A stretch of DNA of 23,314 bases from Firmicutes bacterium UBA4874. GTDB taxonomy: Bacteria; Bacillota; Clostridia; Caldicoprobacterales; DTU083. Of the stretch, positions 17,112 to 23,314 are shown piece after piece. A model generated the notes under the pieces. That model was given only the letters and a program-made list of their open reading frames with translations, did no database searches and was not told the DNA's origin. Within the stretch, counting starts at the first letter, position 1. Every line of letters begins with the position of its first letter. Position numbers and translations under genes: made by a program. The stretch spans positions 4,412 through 27,725 of the forward strand of contig DHDO01000035.1 of assembly GCA_002399435.1 (NCBI GenBank). The letters run 5' to 3'.

Positions 17112-17140
17112 ATATTAGCACTTTCTATAAATACTTTCAA
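17112..17140 (-). promoter_or_regulatory. Sigma-A promoter of the iolJ-to-iolB operon
   Basis: On the minus strand TTGAAA (17140-17135), 17-bp spacer, TAATAT (17117-17112). The start point near 17105 gives a leader of about 37 nt that runs through the inverted repeat before the iolJ ATG at 17068. Confidence 0.75.
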
Positions 17141-17338
17141 TAGTAATTTTATATATTTCCTAAATTATTATGATATTCAACATAATTAACAAGATATAGT
17201 ACTATTATTTTGTTTAATATTGTGATATGGAAGTAAGGATATAAAACACTATAAAAATTATCATTCTGCATAGTTGGTGATGTTATATCATATACTGATC
17301 ATATTAATATCATTATTTGCTGAATAATTATATTTGAG

Positions 17339-17367
17339 TTGAATAATCTGATTACATTCATTATAAT
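17339..17367 (+). promoter_or_regulatory. Sigma-A promoter for the DeoR regulator gene
   Basis: TTGAAT (17339-17344), 17-bp spacer, perfect TATAAT (17362-17367). The start point near 17374 lies about 46 nt before the ATG at 17420. Confidence 0.75.
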
Positions 17368-17419
17368 TGGGAAAGAAAGTTCTATGACCTATATTACTTA
17401 AGTTGGGAGCCGGTGTACA

Positions 17420-18178
17420 ATGCGATCAAAACGAATCGAAAAAATCCGAGATTATATTTACCTGAACAAAACTGTCACATTGGATAGGATCTGTGAACAG
17501 TTTGATATTTCAAAAAGCACATTACGCAGGGATCTTGAAGAGATCCTGCAATCAGGTGACATCAAGAAAATATATGGCGGGGTAACAGTACTGCCACAAA
17601 GACAGCTTATTTCTTTTAAAGAACGAAATATAGCGAATCCCGAAGCAAAGCGAAAAATTGCTTCCGCTGCTGCAGATCTGGTAAAGGAAGGTGATATTAT
17701 CTTCCTGGACTCCGGCACCACAACACTGCCTGTCATTGATTTCATCACAAAGAAAAAAAGGGTCACCATATTAACCAATAACGTGGAAATCATCCTGCGG
17801 GCGATTCCGTATGAAAACATCAACATTATTTCCCTCTCAGGGACGCTCAGCCGAAAAACGCTTTCCTTTACCGGTGCAACTGCTGAACAGGTTTTACAGC
17901 ACTATAACATCAGTAAGGCTTTTATGGCCACCACCGGGTTTTCCGTCTCCAATGGGGTTACCAACTCTTCCCCCGTGGAATCCGAGATCAAACGCACCGC
18001 GGTTCAGCGCAGCCAGCATGTCTATCTTCTGGCCGACAGCAGTAAATTCAACGCTGTTTCATTGGTTACGTACTGTGATTTAAACCAAATTGATCTGCTG
18101 ATTACCGAAAAAGAACCCACCTCAGACATAAGGGACTATTTGGAACAGAACGGCAAACAGATTTTGATTGCGCAATAG
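17420..18178 (+). CDS. iolR: DeoR-family transcriptional regulator, probable iol repressor
   Basis: A 252-aa DeoR-family regulator. The N-terminal winged helix-turn-helix (about residues 3-57) includes RIEKIRDYIYLNKTVTLDRI and the recognition helix SKSTLRRDLEEI, followed by the family's KIYGGV. The C-terminal DeoR sensor domain (about 75-235) shows GDIIFLDSGTTT, VTILTNNVEI, LSGTLSR and VYLLADSSKF; this domain binds phosphosugars in relatives. In Bacillus subtilis, IolR of this family represses iol genes and is released by 2-deoxy-5-keto-gluconate 6-phosphate; the same role is inferred from its place, divergent from iolJ and upstream of iolA. The start is the ATG at 17420, with a GGGAG ten bases upstream. 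Confidence 0.85.
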   Translation: MRSKRIEKIRDYIYLNKTVTLDRICEQFDISKSTLRRDLEEILQSGDIKKIYGGVTVLPQRQLISFKERNIANPEAKRKIASAAADLVKEGDIIFLDSGTTTLPVIDFITKKKRVTILTNNVEIILRAIPYENINIISLSGTLSRKTLSFTGATAEQVLQHYNISKAFMATTGFSVSNGVTNSSPVESEIKRTAVQRSQHVYLLADSSKFNAVSLVTYCDLNQIDLLITEKEPTSDIRDYLEQNGKQILIAQ

Positions 18179-18256
18179 TACCGCCCTGCAACCCTTGTCA
18201 AGTGGAATTCAATATATAGTCAATCATAGATAAGAGAGTGGATAACAGTTCTTCAT

Positions 18257-18290
18257 AAATCAGCTGATAGTCAGCTGAGTCAGCTGATTT
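18257..18290. promoter_or_regulatory. Three TCAGCTGA palindromes within a larger perfect dyad
   Basis: TCAGCTGA occurs at 18260-18267, 18271-18278 and 18280-18287. The outer two are part of a perfect 11-bp inverted repeat, AAATCAGCTGA / TCAGCTGATTT (18257-18267 and 18280-18290). It ends 34 bp before the -35 box of the iolA promoter and 80 bp after the regulator stop. An activator or repressor site is likely; as a terminator it lacks a good T-run. Confidence 0.6.
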
Positions 18291-18324
18291 AAAAATGCAT
18301 GGATAGATCTTTGATATTTTTGAC

Positions 18325-18353
18325 TTGATTTTTATATATGTCGCAGCTATAAT
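18325..18353 (+). promoter_or_regulatory. Sigma-A promoter for iolA
   Basis: TTGATT (18325-18330), 17-bp spacer, perfect TATAAT (18348-18353). The start point near 18360 leaves a leader of about 150 nt before the iolA ATG. Confidence 0.7.
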
Positions 18354-18511
18354 AAAAACAAGTCCACAATATATCCAATACATTGCCATACATATTAGAA
18401 ATTTATGCCGCAATATGGTCAAAAAAGAAATAAGGATTGGAAAGGAGAATGCATACACCTGAACCTGAGAGTTTTTCCAAAACACAATTCGGAAACGTTA
18501 AGGAGGAATAT

Positions 18512-20029
18512 ATGAATATGGTCGAAAAAAAAGGATATTGCGTATATGGAGAGTGGAGAGAGTCCAAAAGCGATCAATATGTGGACATTACAGATTCCAG
18601 TACAGGAGAGATAATTGCTCAGGCACCCCGTTGTACACCAGAAGAGGTGGATGAGGCAATCGCATCGGCACAGGCAGCATTTCCGGAGTGGTCAGGGCTG
18701 TCACTTTCCAAAAGACAACAGTATATGTTTAAATGGAGGGACGTTCTTTATGCCCATAAAGAAGAGTTGGCAGAACTGTGTGCAAAAGAACTGGGAAAAA
18801 ACATCAAAGAAGCCAGAGGGGATGTGCAAAAAGCAATTGAACCAACGGAAGAAGCGTGTGCACTTCCTGCAATGATCCAGGGAAATACGGCAATGCAGGT
18901 AACAACTTATTATGACTGCGCGACTTATCGTTTCCCATTGGGAGTAACCGCTGGTATTGTGCCTATGAATTTTCCTGCGATGATTCCCTGGGGATGGATG
19001 ACTCCTCTTTCATTGGCATGTGGCAATACGGTTGTTCTGAAAGCAAGTTCTCAGACTCCATTGACTGCAATGAAGATAATGGATTTGTTTTATAAGGAGG
19101 CAGGCTTTCCGAAAGGCGTGGTAAACCTGATAACCTGCAGCAGAGTGGAAGCAGATATTCTTTTGACGGATGAACGTGTAAAAGCAGTGACATTTGTCGG
19201 CACAACAGGTGCAGGAAAGAAAATATATTCAAAAGCCGCTGCTCACGGAAAGCGCGTACAGGCACAGACAGAAGCAAAAAACCATGCCCTTGTATTGGAG
19301 GACTGTAATCTTGAGGCCACAGCAAATGCGGTTATAAATTCCACATATGGATGTGCAGGCATGAGATGCATGGCTCTTCCCGTTGTTTGTGTACAGGATA
19401 GCATAGCAGATGAATTCGCAGCACTGCTGAAGAAAAAAGCAGAAGAAATGAAGGTAGGATGTGCATATAAGGAAGATACGGACCTGGGCCCGGTAGTAAG
19501 TCAGGCACATAAAGATAAAATTTGCGGATGGATTCAAAAAGGTGTCGACGAGGGTGCCGAACTGGTTCTGGATGGACGCGATGTTGTTGTTCCGGGATAT
19601 GAGAAAGGCTATTTTGTGGGGCCAACAATTCTGGATCATGTAAAGCCAGGAATGAGCGTGGGCGACCGTGAGATTTTTGGGCCTGTGACATGTATAAAAC
19701 GTGTAAAAAATTATGAGGAAGGTATTAAAATAATGAATGCCAATCCATTCGCAAACGGATCAGGTATCTTTACGCAAAGTGGATATTACAGTCGAAGGTT
19801 TGTGATGGATACAGATGGCGGAATGGTAGGTATTAATGTTGGAATCCCGGTTCCAACAGCCTATTACCCATTCTCCGGAAATAAAGAATCCTTCTTTGGC
19901 GATCTTCATGTTCTTGGAAAAGACGGATATCACTTCTTTACAAGAGCAAAAACAGTTACAACACATTGGTTTGATGATGCCTCAGGCGCAAAAAAAGTAG
20001 ATACATGGGAAGGCAGTGTGGAACGTTAG
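18512..20029 (+). CDS. iolA: Malonate/methylmalonate-semialdehyde dehydrogenase (CoA-acylating)
   Basis: A 505-aa aldehyde dehydrogenase of the MmsA/IolA group, which turns malonate semialdehyde, the aldolase product, into acetyl-CoA and CO2 with NAD+ and CoA. The N-terminus runs YCVYGEWRES...SSTGEIIAQAP; the cofactor domain has GIVPMNFPAMIPWGWM (about 148-163) and FVGTTGAGKKIY; AKNHALVLEDC (255-265) fits the MMSDH subgroup, where the usual general-base Glu is replaced; the catalytic cysteine is Cys286 in CAGMRCMALP. The ATG at 18512 is chosen because AAGGAGG lies five bases upstream; the frame is open further 5' but without a site. It has its own promoter and a terminator, apart from the other catabolic genes. 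Confidence 0.92.
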   Translation: MNMVEKKGYCVYGEWRESKSDQYVDITDSSTGEIIAQAPRCTPEEVDEAIASAQAAFPEWSGLSLSKRQQYMFKWRDVLYAHKEELAELCAKELGKNIKEARGDVQKAIEPTEEACALPAMIQGNTAMQVTTYYDCATYRFPLGVTAGIVPMNFPAMIPWGWMTPLSLACGNTVVLKASSQTPLTAMKIMDLFYKEAGFPKGVVNLITCSRVEADILLTDERVKAVTFVGTTGAGKKIYSKAAAHGKRVQAQTEAKNHALVLEDCNLEATANAVINSTYGCAGMRCMALPVVCVQDSIADEFAALLKKKAEEMKVGCAYKEDTDLGPVVSQAHKDKICGWIQKGVDEGAELVLDGRDVVVPGYEKGYFVGPTILDHVKPGMSVGDREIFGPVTCIKRVKNYEEGIKIMNANPFANGSGIFTQSGYYSRRFVMDTDGGMVGINVGIPVPTAYYPFSGNKESFFGDLHVLGKDGYHFFTRAKTVTTHWFDDASGAKKVDTWEGSVER

Positions 20030-20361
20030 CCGGAAACCATATAGAGGGCTATCGCTGTCCTGATTCATTTGAGGACAGCCAGGCCCTTTTTATGATACTT
20101 TCGGGAAACGGCTATGAATTTTCTCCTCTGATTCAGGCAAAATGTATATATTACAGACACGATAGTGAATGGCCAATTATGCAGACCGTTGTTACACTAT
20201 ATATAGTGATATTGAATATGCAGCTGTTATTGTCTGTATTTAACAATATTAACTGGAACCAGGATATTTTACAGCAGCAGGTGCGTCAAAATATGAATAT
20301 CATGGCACATTTTTATATATTCCATATTCAATTTATCAAATGCCGAAAGGAAGGATTGTTC
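20030..20361 (+). other. Gap between iolA and the family-5 binding protein gene
   Basis: The first 60 bp hold the iolA terminator. The remaining 270 bp are AT-rich and non-coding. The one clear element is a perfect 14-bp palindrome, CACTATATATAGTG, at 20195-20208, preceded by GTTGTTA. No convincing promoter for the downstream transporter could be fixed by eye; TTGAAT at 20212-20217 has only a poor -10 partner. Confidence 0.5.
20045..20091 (+). terminator. Rho-independent terminator after iolA
   Basis: GCTGTCCT (20054-20061) pairs with AGGACAGC, flanked by an outer AGGGC / GCCCT pairing, and the stem is followed by TTTTTA. It begins about 15 nt after the iolA stop and cleanly ends the iolA transcript. 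Confidence 0.88.
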
Positions 20362-22470
20362 ATGAAAAAAAGATTGTCCCTGATATTGGTCCTTGCAATG
20401 GCTGTCTCTCTGATTGCTGGTTGTGGCAATGGCACGAAATCCTCAGGTACAGGAACGAAGATAAGTCCACCTCCAGCCACCTCCGAAAATCCTGACAAAA
20501 CATCCTCCAAGGCGTCTGAATCTGAACCGGAAGACCTTTCCGATACAGAGGCACCTATGCTCGCAGATCAAGTGGCTTCCGGCGACCTTCCTCCCCTTGA
20601 AAAACGCCTTCCTGCCTCCGATGATATCATGATAGAACCAGATGTGATAAGCTTGGGGGAATATGGGGACAGCATCACTCTCCAGTGCGCAGACAGCGGT
20701 CATTGGACCTTTGGCCCCTACTCGGAACAAAGCATGTTCCGTTTCGAGCAGGACGGCTCCGGCAAAGTGGAACCTAACGTCTGTAAAGAATTTACCTCCA
20801 ATGACGATTCCACAGTATGGACGATCAAACTGAGAGAAGGAATGCGTTGGTCGGATGGGGAACCTTTTACCGCTGATGATGTCATCTTTTACTACGATCA
20901 CATGTCCACACCAGCTCTGAACGAAGATCGGTCGGCAATGGATCCCGAATCAGATGGATATTATCCTGCCTATACTTCCCGCCCTTACAGCTGCTATCAG
21001 GTTGAAGTGGATGGCGAGCAATACTGGGCCGAGTTCAAAAAGGAAAATGACTATGAATTTACTGTGACTTTTGCTGCCCCTGCACCGGCATTTCCCGAAA
21101 ATGTTGCCATTGATAACAAGTGGATGTTTCTTCCCAGGCATTTTTACATCAACTATGTCTCCCGCAAAAACGATGTAAAGGACGATCCGGATTTTCCATT
21201 TATTACAGAACAGGAAGCTCTGGACAATGCCAACCGTGATTTTAAGAAAAATTGGGAATCCTATTCCACCATGAGCAAGGATATTGGCTATTACCATTGG
21301 GATTATCATATTGTACCTCAGCTTCGGAGCTTTATTGCCACCAAGGATAATTGGGATACTGTTGGCGAGACATATGAGCTGGTACGGAATCCATATTTCT
21401 GGAAAACCGACAAGGAAGGACGTCAGCTTCCTTATTTGGACAGTATTAAATTCCGAATCATCAATGATGAGGAACAAACCACTTTGGCAGCCAGCGGCGG
21501 CGAATTCGACATAATTAATCCTGCTGATTATTCCACCGTTGCTTCCGCCCTCAAAAACACCCATAGTTTAAAAGAATGGATCACTTCCGGATGGGATGAG
21601 GAAGGAATTCAGCTCAATCAGACCGTTAAGGACCCGGACAAACGGGCTCTCTTTCAGGACAAACGATTCCGGGAGGCCTTATCCATCTGTGTGGATCGCA
21701 ATCTTTTAAACAAAACGCTACGCAATGACATGGCAACTCCCTGGCAGGCATCTGTTCCGGAAGGAGCCTTCGGATATGACCCGGAATGGTCAAAAAAATG
21801 GACGGAATATGACGCAGACCGCGCCAACCAGCTTCTTGATGAAATAACAGAACCATGGGATCAGAAAGAAGGCACCTATCGAAAAATGAAAGGCATGGAC
21901 AAAGATGTGGAGATCATTCTGTCCGTTCGGGAACCATCTGCCAGCGGTGACTTTGTCTCCTTGCTGAAGACCGCCTATAAAGCCATTGGCGTGAAACTTT
22001 CCGACAAAGTGGATGCAGATGTACGCACCACACTGTTGACCAATGATGTGGAATCCGCTCTGGAGACGGTCGGTACCGTCACACCGGCTCTGCGTCCGGA
22101 CGCCGTTGTGCCCGTCCGTAATGTGCAGTTCTGGTATTCCGCTTATGGCAAATGGTATGAAGACGGCAAAACCGAAGCCAGCGGTGGCATTGCGCCGGAA
22201 GGTGATGTACTGGAACTGGTAAAGGCCTATGATGCCATTAAAGCTGCCAACGGCCCTGACCGGGAGGATATCGTGAAGGAAAACGTCCGGAAAATCTATG
22301 ATCTGCACAAAGAAAACATCTGGGTGATCGGCTACCTGTCACCAAGGCCAGTCCGCAATCTGGTCGGTAACCGGCTTCACAATTTTCCGGAAGGCCTTAT
22401 GAGCGCCGATGAATTCCGTTACAATAACCTGGCCCGCCCGGAACAATGGTGGGTGGACGACACAAAGTAA
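20362..22470 (+). CDS. Family-5 (peptide/oligosaccharide-type) ABC substrate-binding lipoprotein
   Basis: A 702-aa extracellular binding protein of the OppA/DppA family (SBP_bac_5). The signal peptide MKKRLSLILVLAMAVSLIAG ends in a lipobox with Cys21, then a Ser/Thr/Pro/Glu-rich linker to about residue 85. The family core is seen in VWTIKLREGMRWSDGEPFTADDVIFYYDH (discontinuous family signature: KLR-G-WSDG-PFTADDV), later YELVRNPYFWKTD, FREALSICVDRNLLNK and a C-terminal GNRLHNFPEGL. At 702 aa it is longer than typical family-5 proteins (about 500-600), as seen in some Clostridia sets linked to oligosaccharide uptake. The start is the ATG at 20362, after AAAGGAAGG; the open frame further 5' is not gene-like. 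A cognate permease gene follows 107 bp later. The ligand is not evident. Confidence 0.9.
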   Translation: MKKRLSLILVLAMAVSLIAGCGNGTKSSGTGTKISPPPATSENPDKTSSKASESEPEDLSDTEAPMLADQVASGDLPPLEKRLPASDDIMIEPDVISLGEYGDSITLQCADSGHWTFGPYSEQSMFRFEQDGSGKVEPNVCKEFTSNDDSTVWTIKLREGMRWSDGEPFTADDVIFYYDHMSTPALNEDRSAMDPESDGYYPAYTSRPYSCYQVEVDGEQYWAEFKKENDYEFTVTFAAPAPAFPENVAIDNKWMFLPRHFYINYVSRKNDVKDDPDFPFITEQEALDNANRDFKKNWESYSTMSKDIGYYHWDYHIVPQLRSFIATKDNWDTVGETYELVRNPYFWKTDKEGRQLPYLDSIKFRIINDEEQTTLAASGGEFDIINPADYSTVASALKNTHSLKEWITSGWDEEGIQLNQTVKDPDKRALFQDKRFREALSICVDRNLLNKTLRNDMATPWQASVPEGAFGYDPEWSKKWTEYDADRANQLLDEITEPWDQKEGTYRKMKGMDKDVEIILSVREPSASGDFVSLLKTAYKAIGVKLSDKVDADVRTTLLTNDVESALETVGTVTPALRPDAVVPVRNVQFWYSAYGKWYEDGKTEASGGIAPEGDVLELVKAYDAIKAANGPDREDIVKENVRKIYDLHKENIWVIGYLSPRPVRNLVGNRLHNFPEGLMSADEFRYNNLARPEQWWVDDTK

Positions 22471-22492
22471 TAAACAAAAGCAATAAACAATG

Positions 22493-22532
22493 GAGGAATC
22501 CGTTCTGAGGAGGAATCCACAAAGAGGAATCC
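22493..22532 (+). repeat. Three GAGGAATCC repeats before the permease gene
   Basis: GAGGAATCC occurs at 22493-22501, 22510-22518 and 22524-22532 in the 107-bp gap between the binding-protein and permease genes. Each copy contains a ribosome-site-like GAGG, and the true site (AAGGAGG near 22556-22563) comes after them. Confidence 0.7.
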
Positions 22533-22577
22533 CCAAAACGGGTCTTTTCAGGAGGACAAGGAGGATAGCATATTGCA

Positions 22578-23314
22578 ATGGATAAACTGGAATATTTGCT
22601 TCGCCGGCTTGGAACAGCCGCAATCACTATGCTTCTTATCACATTTGTGGTGTTCTTCGTCATTCAGCTTCCTCCAGGGGATTATGTCGATTCTCTGGTG
22701 GCAAACAGGGCTGCCGAGGGAGAAGTCGTAACAGAGCAGCAAATCAGCGAAATGAAACATGATTATGGGATGGATCGCCCTTTTATTGTCCGATACTTCT
22801 CCTGGCTGAAAGGGGTTTTTACCGGGAACTGGGGCACATCTTTTTACTACCATGAAAATGTACTGTCAAAAATCAAGGAAACTTTGGGGGTAACCATGGC
22901 TCTCTCCCTGTCAACCATGCTGTTTACTTATCTCGTTTCCATCCCTATCGCCATCTATTCCGCAAAGCACCAATATTCTGTGGGAGATTACCTCTTCACC
23001 TTTATCGGTTTCATAGGCATGGCGATCCCCCACTTCCTGTTCGCTATTTTACTGATGTACGCTTCGCTGAAAATCTGGGGCAAGCCCATCATGGGACTTC
23101 CGGAAGTCAGGATTACCTCCTGGAGAACCTTTATGGAATGGGTAAAAAGTTTTATCATCCCTGTTATTGTTATTGGCACCAGCGGTACATGCAGCCTGAT
23201 TCGAACAATTCGGGGACAAATGTTGGATGAAATGGGTCAGCCCTATGTCCTCTGCATCCGATCCAAAGGCGTCAAGGAATCCACGATAACCTATAAGTAC
23301 CTGATGCGGGCAGT
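22578..23314 (+). CDS. ABC transporter permease, OppB/DppB type (3' end beyond the window)
   Basis: The open frame runs at least 245 codons to the window edge. The N-terminus YLLRRLGTAAITMLLITFVV and FFVIQLPPGDYVD, followed by MDRPFIVRYFSWLKGVFTGNWG with GTSF, is the classic start of a peptide-type permease B subunit. Further hydrophobic segments follow (LGVTMALSLSTMLFTYLVSI, and FIGFIGMAIPHFLFAILLMY), then VIGTSGTCSLIRTIRGQMLD, leading to the conserved cytoplasmic loop. The ATG at 22578 has AAGGAGG about 14 bases upstream, a long gap, so a nearby non-ATG start is possible. It is the partner of the family-5 binding protein; the second permease and ATPases probably lie past the edge. Confidence 0.9.
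   Translation, partial: MDKLEYLLRRLGTAAITMLLITFVVFFVIQLPPGDYVDSLVANRAAEGEVVTEQQISEMKHDYGMDRPFIVRYFSWLKGVFTGNWGTSFYYHENVLSKIKETLGVTMALSLSTMLFTYLVSIPIAIYSAKHQYSVGDYLFTFIGFIGMAIPHFLFAILLMYASLKIWGKPIMGLPEVRITSWRTFMEWVKSFIIPVIVIGTSGTCSLIRTIRGQMLDEMGQPYVLCIRSKGVKESTITYKYLMRA

Larger units (their letters stand above)
17069..17419. other. Divergent control region between iolJ and the DeoR regulator gene
   Basis: A 351-bp, strongly AT-rich region with no gene. It carries outward-facing promoters for both arms, an inverted repeat just inside the iolJ transcript, and several AT-rich imperfect dyads between 17270 and 17330 (for example around ATATTAATAT). This is the expected site of action of the DeoR-family regulator. 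Confidence 0.75.
18179..18511 (+). other. Regulatory gap between regulator gene and iolA
   Basis: A 333-bp gap with no supported gene. It carries a cluster of three TCAGCTGA palindromes, a promoter at 18325-18353 and a leader of about 150 nt ending in a strong ribosome site (AAGGAGG) before iolA. There is no clear U-rich terminator after the regulator gene, so some read-through into iolA is possible. Confidence 0.6.

Noticed and set aside
17137..17140. A TTG start 72 bp upstream for iolJ, adding 24 residues
   Set aside because: It would overlap the predicted -35 box, and the added residues are unlike the family, whose members begin close to the ATG at 17068.
18198..18485. A 95-codon hydrophobic open frame on the minus strand before iolA
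   Set aside because: Begins with GTG and no ribosome site, runs antisense through the iolA promoter, leader and palindrome cluster; its hydrophobic look comes from AT-rich DNA.
20005..20361. A long 5' extension of the family-5 binding protein frame, overlapping iolA
   Set aside because: It runs through the iolA terminator and would bury the lipoprotein signal peptide; the ATG at 20362 has a ribosome site and a perfect signal peptide.
1..23314. CRISPR arrays, transposase genes, prophage or toxin-antitoxin genes
   Set aside because: No spaced repeat arrays, no DDE or serine/tyrosine recombinase motifs and no small paired toxin-like frames were seen on reading both strands.

Overview
The window looks like chromosomal DNA of a Gram-positive Firmicute, most likely a Clostridia member. 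Evidence is the strong GGAGG-type ribosome sites, TTG starts, sigma-A promoters with 17-bp spacers, lipoprotein binding proteins, and an ABC importer encoded without its own ATPase. This assignment is inference; no marker gene is present.

Layout. (1) Positions 1-2500: the 5' part of tRNA-Val(UAC) with its promoter, a HisC-like aminotransferase (minus) and, divergently, a HisJ-type PHP phosphatase (plus) with promoter and terminator. The HisC-like protein has His where the PLP-binding Lys is expected. (2) 2502-4499: a complete transketolase with its promoter, followed by about 360 bp of decayed sequence holding the C-terminal scrap of an ABC-exporter ATPase gene and repeated/inverted segments. 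(3) 4903-17068, all minus: an operon-like inositol catabolism run, in transcription order iolJ, iolC, iolD, iolE, an iolG-like dehydrogenase, a CUT1-type sugar ABC importer (binding protein, two permeases), an FAD oxidoreductase, a 236-aa protein I do not recognise, and iolB. (4) 17069-20091, plus strand: divergent control region, DeoR-family regulator (probable iolR), and iolA with its own promoter and terminator. (5) 20362 to the end: a family-5 peptide-type binding lipoprotein and the start of its OppB/DppB-like permease, cut by the window edge.

How it fits together. The importer would bring in an inositol or inositol derivative. The dehydrogenase, IolE, IolD, IolB, IolC and IolJ form the known chain inositol -> inosose -> diketone -> 5-deoxy-glucuronate -> 2-deoxy-5-keto-gluconate -> its 6-phosphate -> dihydroxyacetone phosphate + malonate semialdehyde, and IolA converts the semialdehyde to acetyl-CoA. 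The DeoR protein sits where it can control both arms. The non-standard parts are the CUT1 importer, the FAD oxidoreductase and the unknown protein inserted between the importer and iolB. This is the best candidate for an undescribed extension of the pathway, for example use of a modified inositol.
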